DNA of 64,000 nucleotides from Nautilus pompilius (lineage: Eukaryota; Mollusca; Cephalopoda; Nautilida; Nautilidae): positions 248,001 through 312,000 of the forward strand of contig JACATO010000036.1 in the NCBI GenBank assembly GCA_018389105.1, read 5' to 3'. The translations under genes were made by a program, and so were the position numbers. The notes below the pieces were generated by a model that saw only the letters and a program-made list of their open reading frames with translations, made no database searches and had not been told where the DNA came from. This document shows positions 35,801-49,700 of the stretch, one piece after another (position 1 is the stretch's first letter; each line of letters starts with the position of its first letter).

Positions 35801-37405
35801 TCTGACAACAGTGATTAGATAAATTGTACATATCTCACAAGGTGCCTTTGAAGAGAAAAAAAAAAACAACAACAAGCAGACAGAACTACAAAAACCAGAC
35901 AGTTTCAGATACTTTATAACTTATTTCATTCCCAGAAATCAATGTTTGACTGCTGAAATAAATCTCAGTGACTATCCTTTGACACAGCTGAAAAGACCGT
36001 GCTACAAAGAGCTTGAAATATGCAATAAAACTGAACAAACCACCTTTATTAGACATTGCTGACATCAAACTCCAAAAGCATTCTGGTGACAAATGAACCC
36101 TTCAAGCTGCAGTCTAGTTATCTGCTTCCTCCCCTACACAGTGTTATAACCAATTCCCTGTGGAAAAAAGTCTTATAATGGGAAATAACCTCAAAATACT
36201 GGTTAATACTAAAAATATCTAGTAAAATGCAGAAATGATTTTACAAAAGAAATCTAAAAGAGTAAATGACTAATTACATAAAAAATGAAAGGTCACTTTG
36301 AGAAATCTCTTCATGTGTTTACCATTGTTTTGTTTGAGATAAGAGAGAATGATTATGAAGTTGATTTACTGGAGGACAGGCAAATCCACATGGTATTTAG
36401 AACAGGTAAAATACAAATGAGTCATTTCCTCTGGCATCTGGACTACATCCCTCACTGATTACTCTGGGCTCCTGTTTATACCTTTCTTGCTACATTGTCT
36501 ACATTTTCCTATTTTTGCAACTCTGATTGGCTAGTTAGCACATTCTTTGCTAAGAGTGTCGGTTTTTAAAATTCTCAGCTTCATTTTTTTTTCTTCGCTG
36601 TGAAGGTGCCTTGCTAAACTCTGAGTGAGTCAAGGCAATTGTGTTAAGTTGTATCATCTCGTTTTCATCTTCTGACATTTTTTTATCTGAAGCTGAATTT
36701 GTGGATCTCTCTCTAGGTGTCAGCACAGCGTTTGATGTTTTTGATTACTTTGGATTCTTAGTTGTTGTAAATTGGATACAAGGTGTCAGAGAAGGTTGTC
36801 TTTTTTTTTTTTCTTTTCTGGTGATTTCTGACTATACCATAGGCATAAATCCCATCATTCAGCAGGAAGTGAAAAAAAGATGAATCCCAGAAAAAATATC
36901 AATATAAACATGATCCTTTGTTGGAAGATATTTTCTAGATTTTCATGTGTAAATCTGAAATTCATATATTATGGGAATTATCTTGGACTCAGATTTTAAT
37001 GACATGCTTGCAAGGTTTTGTAGGATGATATGACTTCCAGTTAAAATTTATCATATCTCCAACAACTGATTCTCTATGAGGTTTGTAAACATTTTTAAAT
37101 CTTCTTTTACAAATATTTATCGCATTTCTCATTGGCAGTATTTAATCAAAATTTACACCATGACTGACAGTATTTTCAATGTGAAAATACTGGTTAAGCT
37201 TTTAAAACTGGAACCCTGTTCCAAATGTTTTTAAACTAGTGTTTGTTGTATAAATGCCTTTATTTTCAGAAATGTAATTTTGATAGCTGGCATAAGAAAC
37301 AATGCTTGTATAAATTTGGCATTAGGGAACTAAACAGCTAAACTAGCAACTGCCTTGTTGTCATCAGGAAGCTAGAGTTACAAGTTGTTGTTGCCTTGAG
37401 TCACT
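32832..37405. other. AT-rich DNA, no gene seen
   Basis: No gene was recognised. It contains C-runs at about 35150-35158 and 35711-35718, a T-run at about 36800-36812, and scattered small frames without motifs (34189-34422, 34909-35130, 35886-36092, 36641-36883). Confidence 0.45.
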
Positions 37406-38900
37406 TTGCAGTTTAATGGTTTAAAACTATGCACAAAATGCACTCTGCAGAAGTCACATCTTTCAAAATTTCACTTAAAGATAAATGAGCAATTGCTTAT
37501 CTCAGGGATAAGCCTTCCAGCTGATAAGAGCAATACCATAGTTATAATTAATCAGAAGGAATTGCTGAGTAAGATCCAAGAATTTCTAAGTGTTAAGTAT
37601 AAGAAACTGACTATTTGTTTAATAGGTGATTAATAATAAGATGGAGATTGGCAAAAATATGATACCTGAATTAGCTAGGAGCACATCTCGGTCCTATAGC
37701 AAACCATTCCACAAATATTATCATCTCCCAGACATTCACAAAGATGATAATTTACTGAGATGCGTGGTAAGATGCATCTGGACATGCTATCTTCTGGATA
37801 AAGATTTTTAGAAAATTCTTATTCCTTTAGCTGAATGTAGCTCCTTATACATTAGAAACAACACTGTCCAACCTGGAGACATAGTGGTTAGCCTTGGTGT
37901 AGTGTGTTCACAAATTTTCCAAGAAATGAGGCATTAGCATCACAGAAGATGCTGACTTTGTGAAGTGTAGATCCAGCATAAGCATTCAGAAGATCATAGA
38001 ATTAACAACCTCCCAAAATGCCTTCTATGAACAGCTGAAAGAATGGATATAGGCTGACCCCTCTCCCCATCTTTGCAAATATTACATGGAAAATTTGGAA
38101 GAATCAGAAAAGATATTTATTGATAAGAAACTAAGAAATGGCAAAGATACACATTAATGACATCTCCCTAGCCCTGGCCATGATAGGAGAGATTTAGAAC
38201 ATCTGAATAACACTATCCAGCAATTAAATTTACCATGTAGATAGAAAGCAATAAACTAACTGCCCTTCCTTGATGTTCTGGTTTCCAGGAAAGAGTGAAA
38301 ACTGATTACTATTGTATACAGAAATAATAGCTATTGGGCACTACTACCTGTATGTTGACCCCAGTTACCATCAGGGAGTCAAGAAAGGAATGTGTAACTG
38401 TCCTTGAACACAAGTCGAGTAGAAAGGATATATCTCATGGTGCAGAAATAGGGTTGGAAAAACGTTTATTATATCTAGCTTTGTGAAGAATGGCTATCTT
38501 TTACTCACTGTCAGAATCACAGTAGAGTGAAACTAATCAATAACTACAACAGAAGGTTGAGATTCCTGTATCCAAACAGGATTGAGGTCATTAGAATCTT
38601 TGGAACCTCTACTAACTGATAGTGCTTTCTGGGATGTTTAAAACTGCTCATCTAATTGAACAGATGGTGCAGTGGGCTAAAGTGTTGGCAAGAAAAAAAA
38701 CATACTGATAATACTAGGCGACCAACAAATGGTAGATGTAGCATTGGTTTCTTCTGTCCAAAAATTAGAAATATCTATTGCAAGTTTATACCATTGCACA
38801 CCTAAACACTCCTCAGAACTAAGCTCTGGTGATGACAATGTGGGAGAGATTGCTGAAACGCATGTTCTTTAGTTCTATCAACAAGATGATAGGAAAATGC
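37406..38900 (+). pseudogene. Penelope-like retroelement reverse transcriptase, decayed
   Basis: The plus strand shows Penelope-type RT blocks in order. LPADKSNTIVIINQKELLSK (about 37510-37570) matches the LPADKG(N/R)ATVV block. YYHLPDIHKDDNLLRCVV (about 37718-37770) matches YGLPKIHKxxxPLRPIV. GDIVVSLGVV (about 37880-37905) is motif A with the catalytic Asp replaced by Gly. A degraded GSPLSPIxANYYMENLE block (about 38055-38100) contains motif B. LPFLDVLVSRK (about 38263-38295) and LYVDPSYHQGVKKGM (about 38350-38395) are C-terminal blocks of the same family. Many stops and frameshifts interrupt it. The GIY-YIG nuclease domain was not found, and the ends are approximate. Confidence 0.65.
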
Positions 38901-41900
38901 TTGAAACTAACTGTTCAGTGTTTGTTTTTTTATTAGTGTTATGTTCATGCCTTATTTAATCACTAGATGTGAGTTATGAACAAAGAAAGCAGGAAAATAA
39001 ATTAGAAATTTTTCAGTAATTGTATTTATGCATACAAAATAAACTAAAGACACAGGTGTTTTGTAACTGTGAGGAACACACAGCATTTACGGTTCTTTGT
39101 GTCTTCATACAATTAGGCCAAACAGGGAAGGAACTCTCTAATAATTACCGGTGGGAGAAAATCTAAGTACCTGTTGTAAATGCGTGAAGGGCTAGTTAGT
39201 ACAAAAGATCAGAAGTAGTCAAATCAATAGATGGATTCTAAATGAAGTCTGAATCCACTGGACCATACTTACTACTAAGTAGAGTATGTGCTGCACTAAC
39301 TCTCAGCACAGGCTGTGAAGAATGTTAATGTCTTTTTTAGGGTGGGAATGAGATAAAACTTGATAATATTTGAAAGATAGTGTGTTGTAACTTAGAAAAT
39401 AAATAAATCAGTGAAACAAGCAGGTCATGTTATGCAGATACTGAACATTTTGATATCTTTTCTTGTTTCATATACTTCTAAATATGTAAAGTGATTGGTG
39501 GTTTATAATTTCATGCATTCTCTATCATGTGTAAATTATTTCTTTGTTTTCTGATCACAAGTTTAAAGTGAATTTGTGTGATTGTTCTACAGTATAATAT
39601 TCTTGGTGAGTTCAAAGAACAAGATTGAAACACCAACAAATAGATTATAATCATGTCTTTTAAAAATGTTCAAGATTTTTAGCCTTTTATTGCAATGTCT
39701 CATGCAAAGCTTGGGCCAGTTTAACAATACTGAACAGAAGGATTCTTCAGAGATTTAATCATGTTGCTTTAGAGATATTTTGCTACTGCAGGTGCATAGT
39801 GGTCTGTCTTTAAGAATATTGATGTAGTAGCGTGCGTGTGTGTGATTGTTAAAGTGAAGAACAGTAAGAGACTTATCGGTGTGCCTGTTAATATTTAGGT
39901 TTGTAGCTATAGTAGTTGAATATCTCCACACACTACTAGATCCACCACTGCAAGCAACAATCCTGGCAATGTCGTCTTGATTGTAAATATGTCTAATGTT
40001 GCCAAGCATTCATGTAACCATGGACAAAGTGCTGGAGAAGTTTACTTGTTAGACCAATGTAATTTCCTCTGGTCCTCATTTCACTGGAAACATTCATTGC
40101 CCAAATTAAGTCTAGCTTGCTCAGGATGGTGGACATAGTAACCAAGGTTATTTAGCTTCCTAGATATTGTTTTTACAGAAGTGCCTTTTGTTGGTTCCCC
40201 AGATGTTTCTTTGGGGTCATTGGCATTAGTGAAAAGATTGGGGCCCATTTAATGAATAATTGTCATTCCTAAAAGTCATTTTATGGAGGTGTCCACTATG
40301 TGCTCTATCAACAACAACTTTGTGAATGAGGTATATAGCAGTCAGATTACTGATGATGGACTGACGATTGCTAGTTGCCTCCCTGTATTTTTGTAGAAAA
40401 CTCTAGCAATTTTTATTCCAATTACCTGCCATCTATTGGAATGTGTATCATTTCTGCTCCGTATTTGTATATTTGCAGTTTTAAACCGAAAACAACCTGA
40501 AATTACACCGTTTGGTGCATCTATAGATTGTGATGCCATGCTTCATTTTTCTGATTCAATATGAGTCTAACATGCAACACCTGTGTGGGAGTATGAGCAA
40601 CACAATCAAAGCTTAGAACGATTTAGCTGAATAAGAAAAATTCTTTATTTCTGCAGTTTATTAAAAATTTTTTTTAAAAATACGAAGGAAAATCTGGTGA
40701 TGCTTAACTTATGTCTTGTGTGTGTGTGTGTGTGTGTGTATTGTGTGTTAAAAAAAGAGTTAACTTTTCTGGTGGAGCCTAAGAACCAACTTACTAGACA
40801 GCAGTGCATCAGTTTTAAACTGGTCCAAAATCGTTTCCACTTTCCAGCGATTTGTTTGATTGTGACTTTATTACAGGGATTTCTTATTGGCTCTTAGCAA
40901 CAATACAAGGTGAATAAATGTGTATTATTGGTTGCTTTATTTAAATTTTACAATTCTGTTACTAAATATGAAAAAACAAACAAACAAAGAAATATTTGTG
41001 ATATCAAGCCTGGTCTCTCTGTCTGTCTGCTGTTTGCTTTCTGAGTCCAGTATTGATCATGAAGCAAAGGTTTCATGTTTGAGAAGTATTAAATATTGGT
41101 TCTCTGTTGCTGTTTAGTGGTGAGGCTCAGGCAAATTAATACTCAACAGCCAAATAGTTTAAATTAATAAACAGGATTAAGCAAAACATTTGGACATCTT
41201 TCTTTCAACGTTCTTGGTAGCAGTTAGATTGAAAAATTGGATTAAAAAATACTTTTTCTCCCTTTTATTTGGTAAGCAAAAAACCTCTTATCTGATAGGA
41301 GAGACGTGTTGATTACTTTGTGGGAGGCATTTACAATAAGATGTTTTTATAGCCTGTGTAAGCAAAATGTTGAACGGGATGTCTAGTGGCCGCTACATAA
41401 AAAAGGATAGAAAGTAAATGTTTATGATACACAACAATGTATTGTACAAATATACTCAAGAGTTTCTTTGGCTTAATCATGTGTGTAACATTAGTTAAGG
41501 TAAAAGGATGAAGGACATGATTGACTCATGGCCTTTATTAAGCATTTAATTGCTGTTGATTTAGGTCTGGTCACTGGAACTTGACCTGTTTTAGCTGTAA
41601 AGGAAAAATAACAAATCTAACTTAGCTCTTATTGTATAATTCCTTTTTTTTTTTTTTCAGTACATAATCATTATACCCTAAACTACTAAAATGCTTTGCT
41701 TGTTCATATACACAAATTAGCATTATTCTCATTGCTTAGAAGTATGTTGCATGTAAGTGACTTTGGTGGAAATAATGATTGACAGTCATGCTGCCAAAAG
41801 CATAGGATGATTAAATAATGCCTTTGGTCATAAAGGGTTGTTTATGCATATCATATTGAAATTTTTTCTGTGATTCTCTTGCTTTCCCTTTATGCCAGTG

Positions 41901-42829
41901 CCAGCATGTCACTCTTGTGTCTGGAGTATTCTCTGTCACTGGTAATACAGGATTATCCAATTTCCTGACAGATATACAAACTTTATTTTCATAATTGATC
42001 AGTTATAGCTGTCCTTGGAGAGAGAGAGGGTGGAAGGGATAGTGGGACTCATCAGGTCAAAGAATGAATTTGCAAAGGTGTTTGTTTTGCTTAATGCATT
42101 AGTATTTGCCACCTAGCATAAAGTCTCTTAGTTGTGACACTTTGAAGAGTTTATTTACTTCCTGCAATATACAAAAAAAGAGAGGCCATATTGGTTGTCA
42201 CAGTCTGATTTATGGCCCTTTTGTTTATAAATTGCACCTATGTTTGCACTCTTACGGTCACCAGATGGTGAGAAAAAAGTGAAGACAGACTGTTGATGAG
42301 GGCTGATTTGTATGTATATATATATATATATCATCAGAACCATGAACTTTACCATTTTTCACATTTACTCAGTCATTAACTTTTCTTAGAAAACTCATGC
42401 AAGTGAAACAGATTATGCATATGTTTATGTATGTGTGATTAAAAATGAATAGATTGATACTTCAGATAGATTATTTCTTTAAAGCATTTATCTGAGAAGT
42501 TAGTTTTATTCATCAGCTATATTAGTATTTTAAACTTTTCAAAAGGTTGAATTTAATTCAAGTTTTAAAGTCTATAGAACCACTGAGAAAATGATTAGAA
42601 ATTTTATAGTATGTTGATACTGAAATCAATTTTTTTTCTATTTATTATACTATGGCTATTTGAAAGAAAAATAGAGAACTGATAGTTGTCAGGAAAAAAT
42701 ATTCTTTAACTAAATGGAATTAGAGAATTTCTATCAGAAATTGTTGTATGTTCACTGTGTTTTATGAGGATAGCTATTTAGCTCCATGCATTGCTTGGCT
42801 CTGGATGGAGGTGGCTGTAAATGTATTCT
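38901..42829. other. AT-rich DNA, no gene seen
   Basis: It holds a (TG)n tract at about 40717-40740, a T-run at about 41643-41657 and an (AT)n tract at about 42315-42331. The region 39755-40560 is GC-richer and carries small minus-strand frames (39755-40009 and 40342-40539) that I could not assign. It may be an old retroelement. Confidence 0.4.
40717..40740. repeat. (TG)n microsatellite
   Basis: About eleven uninterrupted TG units. Confidence 0.9.
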
Positions 42830-43918
42830 CAGGGTGGGACCTAGGAATATTTTGGTGGGGCGTGGGGTTAAGAATCTTTTAGTGAATTATAAGAATATTT
42901 TAGGAAATAATTAAAAAGTTGGTTCGAAAGGTTTATGGAACTGTTTGATCTCCTCGGTGAGTTCTTGAAAGATAGACCTGAAATGAAGCTCCTGTTAACA
43001 ACCGATGGAAGAGCTTATGCGAGTTACCTAACAGACATTTTTTAAAAAACTAGGTACATTGAACAAGCAGCTCCAAGGAGCAAATATGACGCTCATTGAT
43101 GCAAAAACAAAGATATTTGGATTCACAGCACTTCTAGAATTATGCCAGAGGAATATTTCCGCAAGAAATTTCAGTCACTTCTATTGGTTAAATAAGTGTG
43201 AGGTAACTAATGATGCTACAAAAGTCATTGTTGACCATTTTAAAACGTTAGTTACCGATTTCAATGATAGATTTTGTGATTTAAAAGTCATGAATTTTCC
43301 TCCTGATTAACTCAACCGTTGCCGGTGAACTTATCTGAACTCCCGGTGCAATACCAAGAGGAGTTATCTGAGTTGTAATATGATGAATCTATGAGAACTC
43401 TGTTTAAAGTGAAAGGGACCGTGACGTGGCTTTCTAACGAGATTGAAAAAAAATACCCAAACTCAACTACTTTAGCAAGGGAACTATTGATACATTTTCC
43501 ATCGTCTTATTTAGTTGAATGTGGCTTCAGTGCTGTTAGTGATTTACTACTAGCTAAGAGAAATCGACTGGAAATTACAAAATGTGGAGATTTAAGGTTG
43601 AAACTTACAAAATTGGGGGGCCCCCCCCTGAATAAAAAAAATCTGCAGCCAGCATCAGGGGCAAAGTTTCCCACTTAAGTGAAGACAATCGTTGAATGCA
43701 TTTGAGATAGTTGGACGTATTGAAGTAGTAGCTGGATATGAAATATGTCTTCCGGTTCATTCAATATCTTAAATGCATTGAGATACAATTGCAAGTAAAA
43801 TAAAATCATTTAATTAAAACTTTTGAAATTGTAATCTTTTTCTGCTAATGGTGGGGTGTATATTTTTTTGAAAAATAAAAGTGGGGCCTAGGACAAACAA
43901 AGGGGTTGAGAACCACTG
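42830..43918 (+). mobile_element. 5'-truncated hAT element with intact right end
   Basis: The right terminus GGTTGAGAACCACTG (43904-43918) is the inverse of CAGTGGTTCTCAACC, a typical terminus of hAT elements. The coding part (about 42939-43678) is the C-terminal half of a ZBED5/SCAND3-type hAT transposase. No left terminus was found, so the left limit is approximate and no 8-bp target duplication can be checked. Confidence 0.7.
42939..43678 (+). pseudogene. hAT transposase C-terminal part (ZBED5/SCAND3-like)
   Basis: The reading runs ELFDLLGEFLKDRPEM, then DGRAYASYLTDIF. A shift in an A/T run near 43040 leads to LNKQLQGANMTLIDAKTKIF and FYWLNKCEVTNDATKVIV (frame 43059-43310). A second shift near 43305 follows, with the family reading QPLPVNLSELPVQYQEELSE interrupted by TAA at about 43376. 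Then come MRTLFKVKGTVTWLSNEIEK, LARELLIHFPSSYLVECGFS and AVSDLLLAKRNRLEI (frame 43391-43678). The last blocks are the hAT dimerisation (hATC) region. At least two frameshifts, one nonsense codon and loss of the N-terminal zinc finger make it inactive. This family gave rise to host genes in vertebrates, but this copy is not one. Confidence 0.8.
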
Positions 43919-46189
43919 GTTTAGACTATGTAAGAATAAAAATTCAATTAATAGAATTACAAAGCCAGTCTAACCTGGGTTTCTAGCGAGGCAAAAATAA
44001 TAGGTATTGTGAGATTGCTACATTTAAAAGGGCATAATTTATTTTTGGTTTACATGGAGGGGTAAAATTAAGGGTGAGTTCCTGATGTTTGGGTGTGCTG
44101 AAATGCTTGTTCATGTTAATAATGTGTTAGACAAAGGAAAGGAAACAAGCCTCTAAGGGCATTATTCTAATATGGTGGTAGTTCCAATGATTTATTGATA
44201 GCATCCTTTCAGTGACGTATTTTGTCCCCCACAACAGTGACGACTTTGTTTTTGACAGCTGATCTAATTTCTGTACATGCAGATTCCATGACTTGTGTAA
44301 TCTCCTTGTTTACCTGATTATTTCGAGTATGTACAGTTTCTGTGATTCAGCTGCTTTAAACTTGTATTTGATAGATGTTGACAAGGCATTTTGTCTGCAG
44401 TTAACTGAAGCTTTGGTTTAACAAGGAAAAAAAAGGGTGGGTGGTTAGGGGTAGTATTCATTGAAGCTCAGGTGGCTGGAGGTAGGGACAGATTAATGAT
44501 GATGATGTAGTAGGGAAGTTTGAATACATATTTTAATTTAAGAATGCAAATTTCTATTTTGTCATGTTATAACGGCTGAGTAACATGAATTGACATAGAT
44601 ATTGTGCTTATATTTTAAAAAAAAAATCCACTTTCTTGGGCCTTCCTGCTCTGCTGCTTTGACATCATCATCATCATCATCATCTAAAATATAAAAGATT
44701 GCTTCAAAGTTTCTCATTTTTCCTGCTCACAGTGATAAAACGATGTGAAATGCAAACAATTTTTAATGGGTGCACTGTAATCATAAAAATCTAAATTTCT
44801 TTTATCGGACTGTTTATGTGCTTGGCTTTAGAAAATCAAAGCTAGGGTTAGATGGAACATGAAAGCATTTGGCAGCCTACTAAACATAACTACATAGAAG
44901 GAGAGCTGAGATAATCAGTGCATCCCTATAAAATATTTTAAAGATGTTTTCTGCCAACAAAATATTAGTATATTCCCAGCATAAACCCTGTGTGTGTATG
45001 TGCAAGAGGTGAAGCGAGAGGGTGAGAGAGTTCCAACAAATACAGCAGATCATAAAATGTAATTAACATAGTGCCACTGCCACGAATGTTTAGATTTGTT
45101 GAGTGATTGAACTTGCTTACTACTGCTTTCTTTTTCCTCTTTTTTAAATATAAGATTGATTTATAGATACATTCAATTATAATTATTATTATTACTTCCT
45201 TGTAAATTTTACTCTTAAGCAGTGTTCTCTTGGCTGACTTCATACCAGATGATCTTGCCACTGGTCAGTTTAATAAGCATTTTCCCTGACAGATCAGGTC
45301 TGAAATTAGTGAGTGAGATCATGAACTATATTTAAAAATTCCTTCCACTGTCCCTGATAATCTTTACTCTTGACCCCACTTTGCTGAAATCTAGCTTACA
45401 TTCTTCATGTGGCCACTTGGGTGTGTTAAAGTACCCAGTCCCTGCCAGATTAGTCTCCTGCTGATGGCTGGCTGGCATTGTTTGGGTCTGTTGACACTTA
45501 CCATGCATATGAAAAACTGATCATTCATTGCAGCAGCCAACAAGACTTCACCTCTCCACACTTTGTACAACAGATAATGCTAAACTATAAAATAATAAAC
45601 AATTTGTATAGCCTGTCATATTATGCATTAACTGAAACTAAATTCATTTGAAAGTGATAAAGGCCAACCACTGCTATTTTGTTTTATTTTTAGTAGTTTT
45701 CTTATAATGAGATTTGTTTAAAATAAAAACCAATTGTTGTGTGTGAAGGAAAAAGAGAAAAACCCTGCTATGATGAGATTAAGATGAGTGGATTTCATTG
45801 GGCGAGTGGTCTACCACGTTAAGCTCCTGTATAGTCAACTTTTTACAAAACACCACCATCTCTAATAACAAATAATGGACAAGTAAAATGCTCTTTTAGG
45901 ATAAGCCTTATTGGCCAGAATACAAGCGATCAAGTACCTTTGTAGCATATTGCTACAATTATATGCATGGTCACTGAGAACCAGTTGTACTATTATTTAA
46001 AATCTCCACATCCATTAAAAAATTGTTCCACAGCTAATTTATTCATATTCAATGCACTGTTACATTGATATGGCAATTTCCATAAATGTATCTAACTGAA
46101 ATTTACATAGTTTTGGTGTGAAGGTTGTGACTGGTAAGACAGAATCCTTAAGTATTGGCAGTGTGCATCTTTACTGATAGGTCTTCATT
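43919..46189. other. AT-rich DNA with ATC microsatellite
   Basis: It holds an (ATC)n tract at about 44665-44685. A weak box A-like string at about 45799-45830 (GGGCGAGTGGTCTACCACGT) could be a SINE fragment but has no box B. No gene was recognised; 44965-45261 (minus) is a noise frame. Confidence 0.4.
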
Positions 46190-46755
46190 TCAGGAGATCT
46201 CACATGGGTTTGGAGAAGACCTTCAACCCCATTTATTTAGTCCATGGTCATAAAGTATCATGGTATGGGCTGCAATATGACACAGTGGTAAGACAGACAG
46301 AATTGGTGTTTGTCAAAGGATGTCTCAATTTTGCCAATTACATTGTACTGGCAAGGCATATTGAGAATTGAGGTAAATATTCTTTAAGAAGATGGTGCTA
46401 TACATTCCAATTACCTAATGTGACCATAGTCTGGAAGAGGAATCGAGACATTTGGTTGCTTCTTTGATTAATCCAAAGTCTTGATATGAATCTGAGCATC
46501 CCATCTATTTCTCACCCTTTTGTGGAATTAAAAGTTCTCTCATGGTTATGATTGGACGTGGTCCAGACCATGATTCCAATTCTGGTTGATCCATTGACAT
46601 GCAGGGTAGAAGCTTTTCTTGCTGCAAAAAGGTGCCTCAATCAAGTTCTAACATGAAGATATTCCTTGTGTTTATTTGCCATTTTCTGCAAAAAAAGAGA
46701 GACTAACACATTGTAATAAGAACAGGTGACTAAATAATTATGACAGAGCAATGTA
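46190..46755 (+). pseudogene. Tc1-like transposase relic with 3' end
   Basis: The plus strand reads WYGLQYDTVVRQTELVFVKG then CLNFANYIV (about 46262-46350). This matches the WGxxxxxGKTELVFVKGxLN block of Tc1-type transposases. A decayed catalytic region follows across several frame changes. Near 46735-46755 the sequence CTAAATAATTATGACAGAGC resembles the AT-rich terminal repeat of such elements (TAATTATGxCAGAGCA). No left end was found. Confidence 0.5.
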
Positions 46756-49700
46756 TTTGTTTGTTTTACATTTGCTACACACTATCCTCTGTTGCTATTA
46801 GCATGCATCAAAACTAATGAAATACCAGATGATGTCATCTGCTTTTTATGTGTATGCACTGATCCTGCATGGTTGACTTGTCCCTTTCTGACCTGTTTTT
46901 TGTTTGGATAGGAAAGGATTAGAAGAGGTGAAAGATTTAATTGATAAAAGAAATAAGCTGGTTCATCACTGAGAGGGGAATAGTTGGTTTGAATCTGAAC
47001 TTTACTCTCTATTTCAGTTTTAATATTCTAGAAAGGGTTAGTATGCTAGCAAAAGGTGCACACAAGTATAAATCTTTTATTTTTCATGTTGACTAACAGC
47101 AGAAAGAGATCCCCCCCTCCCATTATAACCATGTCAAAGTGCATGTGTAAGATTGTCTCCTATTTCTCTTCTCTGTAGCCCCTTTTCATTTGGGAGAAAG
47201 AATTGATAAATTACTAAGAAATTAATAGCCATCAAGCGTAAATTCTCTCTACTTTAACATGGCAGTCAATCAATAGGTGCGTGTCTAGATTATGTCTGAG
47301 TGGCATCTCTTCCAAGCTTTCAGAGACCTGATCCTATGAGAATCCTTGACTATGGGTCTATGCTGATTTATGACAGAAAAGTTCTCTTTATTTGTGGCTG
47401 CTATCTTCTCACACTAGTCGATATAAGATAGGATTCATTAGACACATTTACAGTTCTTATCATTGCCAGGCCATCTTTTTTTTTTTTTCTTCTTGCTTTG
47501 GGCTGGTTCCCCTTCAGATAATTACTATTGGTAACTCTCCCATGTAGGCTGACTGTTTTGAGCAGCGCACTTAATGCTTCAGTAGTCTACACAACCACCA
47601 CTGACAGGAGTGGAGGTATTTGGAATCTGTTTGTACCAGCTGAAGAAGATGATGAAAGTCAGCGTACGCACAAACCACCCTGGACAATGATTTCACAAGT
47701 TGTCAACACAACTATTGTAATCAACTTACTCATTTTTTGTTTTTTTTTAATTTAAAAAAAAATCGAATTGTTTGCTATTTATTAACAACTTTTGGGTTGT
47801 TTTCTTTAGTAGATTGCTAAAAAATGTCAGCAAATGAAATGTGCAGATAATCAAGAGCTGCTGACGTAAATGGGATGCTGGATAGAAAATTATCCTGTCT
47901 GTCACTAGTGAACATGGTGGGTGTATGGTATAAGTATTTGCCAGATCCATGAAATTTGACAAAAGCATTTAAATTTGCATTATTCAAATGTAGGATAAGG
48001 TTGCTGTTTTTTGTTAACAGTTTTAAAAAAAAAAAAAGATTTTTTTCTGCTGCTTCAATTATGTCAATAATGGAAACATGATTATTTTTTTTTTTTAAAG
48101 TAAATTATCTTCCAAGTACTTGCATACAGAGAAGTGATGCTTAGGAAAATTATCATTTAATTCTGAATGCAGTAAATGGTTTGAAGCCATCCACATACTA
48201 CTACATCACATATCAATCTACGCTTGCTGATTATTTTTGTTCATTGAAAGGTCTTCTCCCTTCCTTCCTTCCTTTATTTATTAAGAGCAAATTGAGTTTA
48301 AAATTGACTTTGTCGTTATTGTCTTTTCCTTTTAGTAACGGAAATTGTAGGAAATTACCTCAAAAGAAAATTAAATATCAAAGCATGCAATTCAGTTTCC
48401 ACAATGCACGAGTCCAGGTGGGCTTGATGGGCTTTCCCCCCACCCCCCCAGTTTTGCAAGATCTGGGTGATTAATCTAATTATGTTATTAAAGGGCAAAG
48501 TAAGTGGAGAAGGCACAAAAAAAGTGTAATTTAAATGCTGAATGCAGGTCAGTTACATTGACGCATGGCAGTCTTTGTTAATGTGATATGCTAAGATTTT
48601 GAAATAACTGCAGTTTTATTACATTGTATTAAAAAATGAAAAAAAAAGATATTTAAAAAGTGTTCTGAAATGTAAAAAAAAAGAGGAGGAAAAGTTTAAA
48701 TTTTTTTAATTAAAGCTTATGATGCAGAAGTATAACTTGCTTCATTTGACTGCTCTGCCTCACAATAGCTCATGTTAAAGACATTATCTTCGAAAGTTGC
48801 ATTACAAAAGGAAACAACAGTCTGCCTTGAACCTCTATTTTATATCTGTCTCTAAAGAGATTTAATTTATGCTATGCTGTTTTAAAATTGTTAATTCTTC
48901 AGCCCACAGCCAAATTAAAACTTATGCATGCAGCAATTAATCGCAGAATGATTATAATCAGTCTATTTTCATCTTTTATTTACTTGTCTTTTTTTTTCCT
49001 TTGTAGTAATCGAAAATTATACTCAATCTATCAATTACAGCACAGATAAAAATTAAGCTGTGTCGTAAGTTTTAATAATTTTATTCTGTCAGTCATTAAA
49101 CTGTAATTTTGAGCAAAATTTCAAATTAAAATATTTCCATGGGGAAGCTCAAATTAATCTGCATGGTACAAAAGTACCATATTCAGTTGCCTGAGGGTAC
49201 CATTTCTCTATTTCCAATTTGCAAGCAGATTGATGCACTATTTTGTAGTATCACTGATTGAAACTTGAAACTGTGTTGATCAGTTTTGATAAAGTTTGAT
49301 GTTGATTAAGATGGATGGATGGATATATTACTTATTGCCAATAAAGCTGGAGGTATGCAGTGTGTGATTTCCAAATCAAAAAATCAAATTGATTATAATT
49401 GATTTATTTTAGATTTTAGATGGATTCCTAATTTCTCGCCTTGCATTTTTAAAGGTGGATTTGTTGTATTATAAACCAATAATAACCAGAATCTGAAATA
49501 TGGAATTTATTTGCTTTTTTCTCTCTTTTTTTTCAACAATTTTAAATCAAAAAGACATGCACGTGCTCACTTTTACTCATCTGCACTTGCTGGCTGCTCA
49601 ACTGTCTTTGGTTAAAGAATAAGTTTTATCTCTTTGAACCCAGGATTTGTTTGATTAAAGATATCCATGCTGACAGATGGCAGGCTGATGTTTTAAAAAT

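Noticed and set aside
39755..40560. Possible retroelement on the minus strand
   Set aside because: Composition is suggestive, but no RT, nuclease or transposase block could be recognised.
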